From Planctomycetota bacterium (GTDB taxonomy: Bacteria > Planctomycetota > Phycisphaerae > Phycisphaerales > SM1A02): a stretch of 45,120 nt of DNA. Of the stretch, positions 17,214-25,174 are shown piece after piece. The notes under the pieces were generated by a model. It had not been told where the DNA came from. It worked only from the letters and a program-made list of their open reading frames with translations, and made no database searches. Location of the stretch: assembly GCA_027618565.1 (NCBI GenBank), contig JAQCEQ010000022.1, positions 1-45,120 of the forward strand, read 5' to 3'. A program made the position numbers and the translations under genes. Every line of letters begins with the position of its first letter. Position 1 is the stretch's first letter.

Positions 17214-18340
17214 GCCGAGTCCTCCTGGTGGGCTCGTTCGCGCCCACGCTCCAGAAGTTTCGCCTGCCGCTCATCCGCGAGCTGGTTCGCCGCGGCCACG
17301 AGGTGATCGCGTGGAGCCCGGACGATTCCGCGAGCGATCATGCGACGCGCCTTGAGGCGGCGGGAGCGCGCTGGGCGTGCCTGCCATTTGAGCGCAATCG
17401 CGTCACTCCACTCTCGGACTGGCGGCTGCGACGGGCGATGCGAGATCGCATGCGGAGCCTGGCACCCGACGCGGTGCTGCTCTACTCGGCCAAACCGATC
17501 ATCCACGGCAGTTGGGCGGCGATGCAGGTGTCGACCCCGCGCGTCACCGCGATGGTGACGGGATTGGGGCATCTCTTCCTGGGGCGCGGGATTCGCGGCT
17601 GGTGCCGGAGCGTGTTGGGTCGGTGTGCCTATCGCGAGGCGCTGGGTCGGTGCCACGCGGCGATCTTCCACAACGCCGACGACACGGCGCTCTTTTCCCG
17701 GAGCAGGCTCTGGCGAGGCAACGCTGCGTCCACGCTGGTGACCGCGGGCAGTGGCGTCGACCTGGAGGAATACCCGGCAAGCGCGGTCCCGCACGCGCCC
17801 GTCATCCTCATGGCGGCGCGATTCCTCCGGGAGAAGGGCGTGCAGGAGTACCTCGACGCCGCTCGGATCGTGCGGCGCGCACACCCCGGGGTGCGATTCC
17901 AGCTGGCAGGATTTGGCGATGGCGGCCCTGGGGAGGTTCCAGCGGCAATCATCCAAGAGAGTGCTGCCTGCGGCGACATCGAGCTGTTGGGTCGATTGCC
18001 ACACCTGGTGGAGGCGCTGGCTGGTGCACGAATCGTGGTCCTTCCTTCCTGGCGCGAGGGGCTCTCACATGTCCTCATGGAGGCTGCGGCGACGGGGCGT
18101 GCCGTGGTCACGACCGATGTTCCCGGTTGCCGCGATGCCGTCGTCACCGGGGAGACTGGCCTCCTGGTGCCAGTGCAGTGTGCCAGGTCGCTGGCCGATG
18201 CGATCCTGCTGCTGCTGGCGGACCCAGTGAGGTGTGAGGCGATGGGCGCAGCGGCGCGACGGCTGGCCGAGTCACGATTCGACGCCGACGTCGTGGCACG
18301 CGCCCACGCCGACCTGATCCTGGGAGCGGGCGCACGCTGA
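17210..18340 (+). CDS. Glycosyltransferase, GT4 family
   Basis: A 376-residue GT-B fold enzyme that transfers a sugar from a nucleotide donor, probably at the cytoplasmic face. The N-lobe starts MSRVLLVGSFAPTLQKFRLPLI. The C-lobe holds GSGVDLEEYP, ARFLREKGVQEYLDAARIV, QLAGFGDGGPG and the EX7E-type donor site SWREGLSHVLMEAAATGRAV followed by TTDVPGCRDAV. The ATG at 17210 overlaps the chrA stop; the longer frame upstream is read through chrA and is rejected. It converges on a sugar epimerase gene 6 bp away and lies near a WecA-like gene, which supports a role in surface polysaccharide assembly. Donor and acceptor are unknown. Confidence 0.93.
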   Translation: MSRVLLVGSFAPTLQKFRLPLIRELVRRGHEVIAWSPDDSASDHATRLEAAGARWACLPFERNRVTPLSDWRLRRAMRDRMRSLAPDAVLLYSAKPIIHGSWAAMQVSTPRVTAMVTGLGHLFLGRGIRGWCRSVLGRCAYREALGRCHAAIFHNADDTALFSRSRLWRGNAASTLVTAGSGVDLEEYPASAVPHAPVILMAARFLREKGVQEYLDAARIVRRAHPGVRFQLAGFGDGGPGEVPAAIIQESAACGDIELLGRLPHLVEALAGARIVVLPSWREGLSHVLMEAAATGRAVVTTDVPGCRDAVVTGETGLLVPVQCARSLADAILLLLADPVRCEAMGAAARRLAESRFDADVVARAHADLILGAGAR

Positions 18341-18346
18341 CGGCCG

Positions 18347-19351
18347 TCAGTCGTCGTCGCCCTGGTGGCCGACGCGGGCAAGTCGCTGTCGCTGATCCTC
18401 CAGCACGTCGCACACGATCGCCGCCAGCTGTGTCTCAGGACGCCACCCCAGGAGCGACTCCAGCTTGGAGAGATCGGGCGTCCGTCGCGCCATGTCTTCG
18501 AAGCCTTCGGCGTACGCCGAGTGGTACGGCACCAGCGTGATCGGGCTCGCGCTCTTGGCTTCCACACGGACGCAATTCGCAAGCTCCAGAATCGATGCTT
18601 CCTGATCCGTGCCGACATTGACCACATGCCCGATGCTCTTCTGGCACGACAGCAGTTCGGCGATGGCACGAACGGCGTCCTGCACATGGCAGAAGCAGCG
18701 AGTCTGCTGTCCATCGCCGTGGACCTCGAGGGGAGTTCCGAGAAGCGCTGCCCGCGCGAATCGCGGCAACACCATGCCGTACCGACCTCGCTGGCGGGGG
18801 CCCACAGTATTGAAGTGCCGGACAATGGTGATGGGCAGTCCCTGCTCGGCGTGCAAAGCCAACGCGAGGAACTCGTCGACGGCCTTGGTCGCGGCGTACG
18901 CCCAGCGTCGGACGCTGGTGGGGCCCAGTCGCCAGTCGGAGTCCTCCCGCAAGGGCGCCGTCTCGACATTCATGAGTTTCCCGTAGACCTCGCTGGTGGA
19001 CGCCAGGATCGTGCGACACCGCCGGCGCGCCGCGTGCCGCAGCACGATGGCGGTCCCATCCACATTGGTGTGGATCGTGGCGACGGGCTCGTCCATGATC
19101 TTCTTGACGCCAACGGCGGCGGCGTAGTGGCAGACCGCGTCGGCGTCGTCGATCAGCCGCGCCACCATCGGCTCATCCAGAATCGAACCCTCCACGAAGG
19201 TGACGCCGCGACAGCCGTCGATGGCCGAGAGATTGTCGCGTCGTCCGGTGGAGAGGTCATCCAGGATCGTGACGACATCGCCGCGCGCGTGCAGCCACTC
19301 CGACAGGTGGCTCCCGATGAATCCGGCACCGCCTGTCACGAGGACGCGCAT
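18347..19351 (-). CDS. NAD-dependent sugar-nucleotide epimerase/decarboxylase (UXS/GalE-like SDR)
   Basis: An extended short-chain dehydrogenase of 334 residues. The cofactor loop is VTGGAGFIGSHL (residues 5-16) with an Asp-Asp pair at the end of beta-2 (LDDLSTG). The catalytic set is Ser118/Thr119 (ASTSEVYG) with Tyr152-x3-Lys156 (AYAATKAVDE). Substrate-binding blocks RHFNTVGPRQRGRYGMVLPRF and VHGDGQQTRCFCHVQDAV follow. The pattern fits UDP-glucuronate decarboxylase, dTDP-glucose 4,6-dehydratase or UDP-glucose 4-epimerase relatives; exact chemistry cannot be fixed by eye. The gene is 9 bp downstream of the WecA-like gene on the same strand, so the two form a glycan operon. Confidence 0.92.
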   Translation of the reverse strand: MRVLVTGGAGFIGSHLSEWLHARGDVVTILDDLSTGRRDNLSAIDGCRGVTFVEGSILDEPMVARLIDDADAVCHYAAAVGVKKIMDEPVATIHTNVDGTAIVLRHAARRRCRTILASTSEVYGKLMNVETAPLREDSDWRLGPTSVRRWAYAATKAVDEFLALALHAEQGLPITIVRHFNTVGPRQRGRYGMVLPRFARAALLGTPLEVHGDGQQTRCFCHVQDAVRAIAELLSCQKSIGHVVNVGTDQEASILELANCVRVEAKSASPITLVPYHSAYAEGFEDMARRTPDLSKLESLLGWRPETQLAAIVCDVLEDQRQRLARVGHQGDDD

Positions 19352-19360
19352 CGGGTGAGT

Positions 19361-20959
19361 CTAGGAACCCCGCGCCGCGGCGGCTGTCGAGCGGATCCAG
19401 AGCACGCCCGCCCACAGACACAGGCCCATCGCCCACGCCGAGCGGCTGAAGCCGACGGGCAACCAGTCCAGCAGCACCAAGACGCCAGTCGATGCCAGGA
19501 ATCCAAGCGTGGCCGCCGCAACCGTCCGTGAGACGATCGTCCGTTGTCGGCTCCACATCCGGCCCGTTCCGGGGTCCACCGCCGCTCCGGAGACCGGCTC
19601 ATACACGCCGACGGCGGCGCACGCGATCACGCATGCGGCAACGGTCACCGGGACGAGCTGGCGCAGCACCAGCGCGGAATCGGCTGGAAGCGGCAGGCCG
19701 AATCGAATGACATAGCCCACGACCGTGGCCATCGCGATGAACACTGCATCCAGCGCCTCGCGGCGCAATGCGCTGATGCCCTCGCTCGCACGCGCCAGCA
19801 CGGCCATCGCGGCTTCCGCGCCAAGGCCTGGCGCGACCGCATCCGAAGCGGACCGCACAGGGACGCGCGAGGCGAGTGTGTGACCGGCAAGGAGCGCAGC
19901 CGCGGCGACCAGCACCACGGCGATAGTGGCAGCTCCGGGCCTCGAGGCCTCGGCAACGGCGAGGGCGATCATGGGCCCGATGGAGATGACCGCCAGCCCC
20001 ACGCCCCATCGTGACGCACGGGACCACGACGCCTGATCGGCCAGTCGCGCGATTCGATGGGACGAGTGGTCCCGTCCGCCCACCATCGGGCTCTGTCCGC
20101 GCGCCAGTCGAGTGGCACACACGAACCCGGTGTCGGCCAGCGGCAGAGCCAGGAGAAGGACAGAGAGCGCGAGTGGGTCGATGGTGGCAAGGATGCCGCC
20201 ACCTTCCGGAACGCTCGCACCAGCCGCGGGGCCCATCCAGCCGGTGGCCAGCCCGGCCAGCCCGGCCAGCATCATCCCAAGGAAGAGTGAGCCGGAGTCG
20301 CCCATGAAGACCCTTGCGCGTGGGCGGTTCCAGACCAGGAACCCCACGACGATGGCGGCCACCACACCAGCGAGCGCAGCTACTTCATGCCGGCCAGCCA
20401 CGTGTGCCACGACGGCGCACGCCGCGGCGCCGAACGCTGCCGCGCCAGCGGCGAGGCCATCCATGTTGTCCAGCATGTTGACGGCATTGGCCACCAGAAG
20501 GAACCAGAGGTAGGTGAGCGCGATGTCCAACCATGCGACTCCGGTCACGCGACCAAACCCGAGTCCCACGATCACGATCGTCGCCACGCCGAAGAGGAGC
20601 GCCAGCTTGGTGGCGGGTCGAAAGTGGAGGAGGTCGTCGGCCAGTCCCGCCATCGCTGCAGCGATCGACGCCAGCAACAGCCACGCTTCGGGCGACGCTT
20701 CGATCGGCATCCCCTCACCAGGCCTTGAGGGCAGCCAGTCCCTATGCGAGACAAGAGCGACCCCGACGAGCACGGCGATCATGGCCACGCCCCCGTGGAG
20801 CGCCACCGGATTCGAGTGCCATCGATCCGCCCGGACCGGGGCCAGGAGGCCAGCCGCGCGCGCCACGAGCACGACCACCCAGGTCGCCACGACCGACGCG
20901 ATGAGCGCGGCACACATCGTCCCCCAATCCACCGAATCTGCCATCGCGATTGAGATCAT
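19361..20959 (-). CDS. WecA/MraY-like phosphoglycosyl transferase with extra C-terminal membrane domain
   Basis: A 532-residue polytopic membrane protein. Residues 1-365 match UDP-sugar:polyprenyl-phosphate sugar-1-phosphate transferases: GLADD (105-109), NAVNMLDNMDGLAAG (158-172), ARVFMGDSGSLFLG (215-228) and GGRDHSSHRI (294-303). It should prime glycan synthesis on undecaprenyl phosphate. Residues about 400-530 add a further four-helix segment (EALDAVFIAMATVVGYVIRF ... VGVYEP) that resembles the N-terminal membrane domain of CapD/WbpM-type dehydratases, a family with a member at 27816. The fusion is unusual. ATG 20959 was taken as start; ATG 20944 and 20917 are alternatives. The epimerase gene follows after 9 bp. 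Confidence 0.9.
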   Translation of the reverse strand: MISIAMADSVDWGTMCAALIASVVATWVVVLVARAAGLLAPVRADRWHSNPVALHGGVAMIAVLVGVALVSHRDWLPSRPGEGMPIEASPEAWLLLASIAAAMAGLADDLLHFRPATKLALLFGVATIVIVGLGFGRVTGVAWLDIALTYLWFLLVANAVNMLDNMDGLAAGAAAFGAAACAVVAHVAGRHEVAALAGVVAAIVVGFLVWNRPRARVFMGDSGSLFLGMMLAGLAGLATGWMGPAAGASVPEGGGILATIDPLALSVLLLALPLADTGFVCATRLARGQSPMVGGRDHSSHRIARLADQASWSRASRWGVGLAVISIGPMIALAVAEASRPGAATIAVVLVAAAALLAGHTLASRVPVRSASDAVAPGLGAEAAMAVLARASEGISALRREALDAVFIAMATVVGYVIRFGLPLPADSALVLRQLVPVTVAACVIACAAVGVYEPVSGAAVDPGTGRMWSRQRTIVSRTVAAATLGFLASTGVLVLLDWLPVGFSRSAWAMGLCLWAGVLWIRSTAAAARGS

Positions 20960-21000
20960 GGTGTGGACGCGACGATGCAGACTACGCGCGTCGCGATCGC

Positions 21001-21057
21001 GGTGGGCGCGGTGGGCGCGGTGGGCGCGGTGGGCGCGGTGGGCGCGGTGGGCGCGGT
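21001..21057. repeat. 9-bp tandem repeat, six copies
   Basis: The unit GGTGGGCGC is repeated six times without a mismatch (21001-21054), plus a partial copy. It lies in the 118-bp gap between the start of the WecA-like gene and the 3' end of tRNA-Leu. It is very G-rich on this strand, and the runs of GGG could form unusual structure. It is not coding in any credible gene. Confidence 0.95.
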
Positions 21058-21077
21058 CCCTCCATCTCGATTCAGCA

Positions 21078-21161
21078 TGGGTCCGCCGGGGGTTGAACCC
21101 GGATGCCCTTTCGGGCTGGGGATTTTAAGTCCCCTGCGTCTGCCAGTTCCGCCACGGACCC
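21078..21161 (-). tRNA. tRNA-Leu (anticodon TAA)
   Basis: The minus-strand cloverleaf has acceptor stem GGGTCCG/CGGACCC (21161-21155 with 21085-21079) and discriminator A at 21078. The class II D-arm is TGGCGGAACTGGCAGACGC. The anticodon stem GGGGA/TCCCC has loop CTTAAAA, so the anticodon is TAA. A long variable arm (AGCCCGAAAGGGCA) and a T-arm with TTCAACC complete it. It reads UUA/UUG codons. CCA is not encoded. Confidence 0.95.
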
Positions 21162-21226
21162 GCGATGAGCCTAGCGTCGAAGTAGCGATCAGTTGTGTGG
21201 TCGCGTCGATGTACCCTGACAGGCCC

Positions 21227-21730
21227 ATGGCCTCCGGCAACCCATCCGTCTCGGCGCTCGACGAGGGTCATGTCGCGCTGGGAACCGCCTGGTTCCTGGT
21301 GGCGCGCGCCATTGTGGCCGCCGGCGGCAAGGAGGCGATCCACAAGCAGTCTGCGGGAGGCCTGTACGCCCAAGCCGTGCTCGGATTGACCGAAGCCGAG
21401 TGCATCGCCGCAAAGGATCCCGCGCGCTGTGCACCACTCACCCTGGTGGACGCCATCTCGATGCTGGAACGCATGCCGCAGGAGGTGGGCGAGAAGCTGT
21501 TGACGGGACTCATGATGCTCGCCTTCATGGACCGGTCGATCTCACCGATGGAGGCGCGGCTGGTGAGCATCGTGGCCAGCGCGTTGGACCTCAGTTCCAA
21601 GCAGGCCGAGGAGTGCTGCCTGTCGGCCAGGGTCCTCGCCGATGTCCTGGCGCCTCCGGGCCTTCGCGACCGGTTCCGCGGGCAGTCGCTTGGAAAGTCC
21701 ACCGCTGCCGATGGTGGAGGTGCCTCGTGA
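21227..21730 (+). CDS. TerB-like helical protein
   Basis: A 167-residue, probably cytoplasmic, all-helical protein. Residues about 85-140 (LLTGLMMLAFMDRSISPMEARLV ... ALDLSSKQAEECC) follow the TerB/DjlA-type pattern of a helix, an acidic turn after the first helix pair, and a second helix. The similarity is at pattern level only. The frame is open far upstream through the tandem repeat and the tRNA, so the start must be ATG 21227 or the in-frame ATG 21209. TACCCT at 21212-21217 could be a -10 element nine bases before ATG 21227. The stop overlaps the next start (GTGA), tying it to the DUF4145-like gene. Function is unknown; TerB-like domains appear in stress and phage-related settings. Confidence 0.72.
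   Translation: MASGNPSVSALDEGHVALGTAWFLVARAIVAAGGKEAIHKQSAGGLYAQAVLGLTEAECIAAKDPARCAPLTLVDAISMLERMPQEVGEKLLTGLMMLAFMDRSISPMEARLVSIVASALDLSSKQAEECCLSARVLADVLAPPGLRDRFRGQSLGKSTAADGGGAS
21716..21720 (+). promoter_or_regulatory. Shine-Dalgarno GGAGG fixing a GTG start
   Basis: GGAGG lies six bases before GTG 21727, inside the end of the TerB-like gene. It supports the GTG as the true start of the DUF4145-like gene and coupled translation across the GTGA overlap. Confidence 0.8.
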
Positions 21731-22557
21731 GCGGTGCCCCCGACAACTTTGCCTTCTTGGACAACTACGACCGTCGCCTGGCGCGTATCGCACGACAAGC
21801 GGAGGGCTATGTCCACACCGATCCGGAGAGTTGCCTCTTCAAACTCCGGCTCCTCGTGGAAACGATGGCGCAGATGATGGTTCGCACCAGCATTCCCCAG
21901 CTCAACAGCAACGACCTTGGCGCGATGCTCTCGGCGCTGGAGCGGGCCCAGCTCCTGGATCGCCGCCAAGCCGACAGCATGCATGCGATTCGACGCGACG
22001 GCAACGCGGCGGTGCACGGGATCGCGGCCCCTAGCACGACGGCGATGCGACGCTTGCGCGATGCACACGGGCTCTCGCAGTGGTTTGCCGCGATCGTGCG
22101 GCGCGGCGCGAAGGTGGCCAGGAGCCCGTTCGTGATGCCCGATGCACCAACCGCCGCGGAAGCGGTGCGGCAGCTTGAAGCCGACGCGCTGGAAGACACC
22201 ATCGAGTTGCAGCGGCACCGGACCCGCGATGCGTTGCTACTCTTCAGAGACCAGGCCGAAATCGACCTGTGGGCGCCGCGACTTCGCGCCGAACTGGAGG
22301 CGCTCGAGGAAGTGGCCGCTTTCGCAGGTGAGACGGTGATCGACTCCGAGACCGTGGAGATCATGATGATGCTTGAGCTGGAGCAACTGCTGGAGCACCC
22401 GGTGATGGGCATGACGGCGCGCGGTCACCAGCGCGAAGGCACCGCCGCCCTCTCCGAGGTCCGCAAGTCGCTGGATGCCCGCGAGGCCGACTACGCGCAG
22501 CAGCGCGAGCGCATCGCCCGCAGCCTGCACGATGGCGGGACCGGCCAGGCGTCATGA
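21727..22557 (+). CDS. DUF4145-like domain protein with coiled C-terminus
   Basis: A 276-residue cytoplasmic protein starting at GTG. Residues 5-125 resemble the DUF4145-type domain found at the N-terminus of type I restriction HsdR subunits and related helicases: DNFAFLDNYDRRL, ARQAEGYVHTDPESCLFKLR and a final IRRDGNAAVHG. Here no nuclease or helicase follows. The remaining 150 residues are charged, Glu/Arg-rich and probably a coiled coil (APRLRAELEALEEVAAFAG, LELEQLLEHPVMG). It may act as a docking or sensing subunit (inference). It is coupled to the TerB-like gene upstream (GTGA) and to the phospholipase-like gene downstream (ATGA). DUF4145 assignment is by pattern and needs a profile search. 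Confidence 0.8.
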   Translation: MSGAPDNFAFLDNYDRRLARIARQAEGYVHTDPESCLFKLRLLVETMAQMMVRTSIPQLNSNDLGAMLSALERAQLLDRRQADSMHAIRRDGNAAVHGIAAPSTTAMRRLRDAHGLSQWFAAIVRRGAKVARSPFVMPDAPTAAEAVRQLEADALEDTIELQRHRTRDALLLFRDQAEIDLWAPRLRAELEALEEVAAFAGETVIDSETVEIMMMLELEQLLEHPVMGMTARGHQREGTAALSEVRKSLDAREADYAQQRERIARSLHDGGTGQAS

Positions 22558-23729
22558 GTGCACCGCGCGCTGCCGCAAGGCTCCTGCGGGTTGGTGTCGC
22601 AGGGTTGATTGTTCTGGGCCTGTCGCGGTGCGAGGATCGTCCCCAGTCGGTGACCGCTCCCGGTGCGTCCATGTCCACGCTCCGACTGGACGACGTGCAA
22701 TGGATTGGTACGCACAACTCGTACCACACCGCGCCGCCGGTGACGCTCTACAAGCAGTTCGATGATCGAGCCGTGGCGTGGGACTACACGCACCCGCCCC
22801 TCGCGGCGCAGCTGGACGCCGGGCTTCGAGCACTGGAGCTGGATGTCTACGCGGACGATGATGCTCGGTTTGCTTCACCCCTCGGGACGATCCCGCCTGA
22901 GACGCGCGACGCCTTCAAGGAGCCGGGACTCAAAGTATTTCATGTGCCGGACATCGACCAAGGGTCCACCTGCCCCACACTCCGCGGATGCCTGGATGAC
23001 CTTGCGTCGTGGAGCGCCGCACACCCTGGTCACCTGCCTGTCTTCGTGATGCTGGAGTGCGTGGCCCGTGAGGTGGGTGATCGTGGGCCGTTCACGTTCA
23101 CCAAGGCGGAGCGCTGGGAGGATCGACACCTTGCTGAGTTGGAGTCGGCCCTCCTCGAGACGCTTGGGGCGGATCGCCTCATCACCCCCGACGAGGTTCG
23201 AGGTTCCGCACACACGCTGGCCCAGGCACTGGCCTCGGAGGGCTGGCCCCTCGTGGACCAGTTGCGCGGGCGATTCCTCTTTGTGATCACCAACGATGCC
23301 GGCGTCATCGCCATGCAGCGCGCGCGCCATCCGGGGCTGCGCGGGTCGCCGTGCTTTGTGGAGGTGGACGAGACCGATCCCGACTGCGCCATCCTGGTGC
23401 TGAACAACCCCGTGAACCAGCGGGAGACCATCGACCGTGCCCGGGCGCGGCGTGTCCTGGTCCGCACGCGCGCCGATTCCGAACTGGAAGAAGTCCGAAC
23501 TGGGGCGACCGCCCGTCGCGACGCTGCGCTCGCTTCCGGCGCGAACATCATTTCCAGCGATGCACCGGCGGCGATCGCTGGTGTGGCGGCGGCAAGGTCG
23601 GCTGGTAAGCCGGCGGCTAAGCCGGCCGGTGCCTCACCCCCCTATTCCGTCGGCTTCCCTGAGGGCGCCACCGTGCGCGTGCATCCTCGTTCAGATCGAG
23701 ACGACGCGGGGCTGGGAATCGACCCATAG
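22554..23729 (+). CDS. Calcium-dependent PI-PLC-like phosphodiesterase, exported
   Basis: A 391-residue protein with a hydrophobic N-terminus (LLRVGVAGLIVLGLSRC) that may be a signal peptide or a poor lipobox ending at Cys26, since Arg at -1 is unusual. The catalytic TIM-barrel shows WIGTHNSYH with His54, the metal-binding RALELDVYADDD (92-103), KVFHVPDIDQGSTCPTL, LPVFVMLECV and VEVDETDPDCAILVLNNP. This matches bacterial Ca2+-dependent phosphatidylinositol-specific phospholipase C-like proteins, which cleave phosphoinositides or related phosphodiesters. The natural substrate in a bacterium is unclear. The C-terminal 60 residues are Ala/Pro/Lys-rich and probably flexible. The start overlaps the DUF4145-like stop (ATGA). 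Confidence 0.88.
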   Translation: MSAPRAAARLLRVGVAGLIVLGLSRCEDRPQSVTAPGASMSTLRLDDVQWIGTHNSYHTAPPVTLYKQFDDRAVAWDYTHPPLAAQLDAGLRALELDVYADDDARFASPLGTIPPETRDAFKEPGLKVFHVPDIDQGSTCPTLRGCLDDLASWSAAHPGHLPVFVMLECVAREVGDRGPFTFTKAERWEDRHLAELESALLETLGADRLITPDEVRGSAHTLAQALASEGWPLVDQLRGRFLFVITNDAGVIAMQRARHPGLRGSPCFVEVDETDPDCAILVLNNPVNQRETIDRARARRVLVRTRADSELEEVRTGATARRDAALASGANIISSDAPAAIAGVAAARSAGKPAAKPAGASPPYSVGFPEGATVRVHPRSDRDDAGLGIDP

Positions 23730-23781
23730 GGACGAAGTCGAGCCACGCGCCAGGCGGCACCCCGAGCTCTCATCACAAGTT

Positions 23782-23810
23782 GCATTCGGCATGCTCGTTC
23801 CGATGAATGC
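23782..23810. terminator. Possible hairpin between convergent genes
   Basis: GCATTC (23782-23787) pairs with GAATGC (23805-23810), and an inner GG/CC extends it with a bulge. There is no T-tract. It lies between the convergent PI-PLC-like and AhpD-like genes. Weak evidence. Confidence 0.3.
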
Positions 23811-23821
23811 TTCGGGGTCGA

Positions 23822-24337
23822 TCAGGCGAGCGCCGGCGCCGCCGGGAAATCCACCTCGGTCTGGTGCACATGGTTGTAGAGGCCGGTGAAAGTCATCGCC
23901 GTCACCTCGGCCATCGCCGCGATGGCGGCGCGGTCGTCAAAGCCAGCCGCACGGAACGAGGCCAGCTGCGCATCCGAGATGTATCCCTTGGAGTTGATGA
24001 CGCTGCGAGTGAAGTCGATGAGAGCCTGCTCGCGAGCGTTTGCGCCGCGACCCTGCCGAATCGCCATGCTGCGATCCGCGTCAAGGCCCACCCCCGCACC
24101 AATCTTGGTGTGCGCGGCCAAGCAGTACTGGCATCCCATGTCCTGCGCCGCCGCGAGGGCGACCACCTCCAGCTCGGCATCGGTGAGAGCCTTGGATGCC
24201 TTGATCGCCCCCATGAACCCGAGGAATCCCTTGAAGACCTCTTCATTGGCCGCCATTCCCTTGAAGATGTTGATGGGGGGGACGCCTCCGGCAAAGGCGG
24301 CGTGCCCGGTGGGATCGACGGTGGTGAGGCGTGGCAT
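23822..24337 (-). CDS. Carboxymuconolactone decarboxylase family (AhpD-like) protein
   Basis: A 171-residue AhpD-fold protein. The redox motif is Cys69-x2-Cys72-x3-His76 in MGCQYCLAAHT, preceded by the conserved ELEVVALAAAQ helix with Glu57, as in AhpD and its relatives that act as alkylhydroperoxidase partners. The C-terminal helices (ARALIDF-type: EQALIDFTRSVINSKGYISD) are also typical. It lies 12 bp downstream of folP in a four-gene minus-strand unit. A peroxide or thiol-redox role is likely from the family; the partner is not evident here. Confidence 0.93.
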   Translation of the reverse strand: MPRLTTVDPTGHAAFAGGVPPINIFKGMAANEEVFKGFLGFMGAIKASKALTDAELEVVALAAAQDMGCQYCLAAHTKIGAGVGLDADRSMAIRQGRGANAREQALIDFTRSVINSKGYISDAQLASFRAAGFDDRAAIAAMAEVTAMTFTGLYNHVHQTEVDFPAAPALA

Positions 24338-24349
24338 GGGGCGACCATT

Positions 24350-25174
24350 CTAGGCGATGGCCCGCGAGATCGCCGCGCAGTGTCCAGCCACATCGTGAGC
24401 ACGCACCACCGCCACTCCCTTCCGAACCGCCGCTGATGCCAGCTCCGCGGACACCGCGTCGCGCGCCGCAGGATCAGCGATGCCGTACCTGGCACCGATG
24501 AAACTCTTTCGACTGATCGAGATCAGCACCGGAAAGCCAAGCACCACGATCTCGCCCACTCGATCCAGCAACTCAAAGTTCTGCCCCACGGTCTTCCCAA
24601 AGCCGAGTCCGGGATCGACCCACAGTCGATCTCGGGGCACGCCGGCGGCCAGCGCGTGTTGCACGCGCGCGCCAAGCCACGCACACACCTCGGCCACCAC
24701 ATCCTCGTAGTGAGGCGGCGCTTGATATTGATCGCTGAAGGAGTCGCGGTCCGGAGGCTGGAGTCGATGCATCAGCACCAGCCCGCACCGCCGCGCCGCC
24801 GCAAGCGCGATCGTGCCTCCTTCGTCACCGGATGCCACATCGTTGATGATCGAGGCGCCGGCATCCAAGGCAGCGACCGCAACCTCGCCCCGAGTGGTAT
24901 CCACGCTGATCGGGACATCGCACTGGGCACGGATGCCACGAATGACTGGCACGACTCGGCGGACCTGCTCTTCCACGGGGACGCGCGCGGCCCCGGGCCG
25001 GGTGCTCTCACCGCCCACATCAAGGAATCGTGCGCCCTGCGCCGCCAGTTGCATGGCGTGGTCGATCGCTGCCGCAGGCTCCATCCACTTCCCGCCATCC
25101 GAGAACGAATCCGGCGTGACATTCACGATCCCCATCACGCCGAGGAATGTGTGCGCTGGCGAATGCACCGTCAC
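24350..25174 (-). CDS. folP: Dihydropteroate synthase FolP
   Basis: This enzyme condenses p-aminobenzoate with hydroxymethyldihydropterin diphosphate in folate synthesis. All signature blocks are present in a TIM barrel of 274 residues: MGIVNVTPDSFSDGG (14-28), FLDVGGESTRPGA, PISVDTTRGEVA, INDVASGDE, VDPGLGFGKTVGQNFELL, LISISRKSFIGA and VRAHDVAGH. The start is GTG, overlapping the upstream stop (GTGA). Other folate genes are not in the window. It sits in a minus-strand unit with a PEBP protein, an exported hypothetical and an AhpD-like protein. Confidence 0.96.
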   Translation of the reverse strand: MTVHSPAHTFLGVMGIVNVTPDSFSDGGKWMEPAAAIDHAMQLAAQGARFLDVGGESTRPGAARVPVEEQVRRVVPVIRGIRAQCDVPISVDTTRGEVAVAALDAGASIINDVASGDEGGTIALAAARRCGLVLMHRLQPPDRDSFSDQYQAPPHYEDVVAEVCAWLGARVQHALAAGVPRDRLWVDPGLGFGKTVGQNFELLDRVGEIVVLGFPVLISISRKSFIGARYGIADPAARDAVSAELASAAVRKGVAVVRAHDVAGHCAAISRAIA

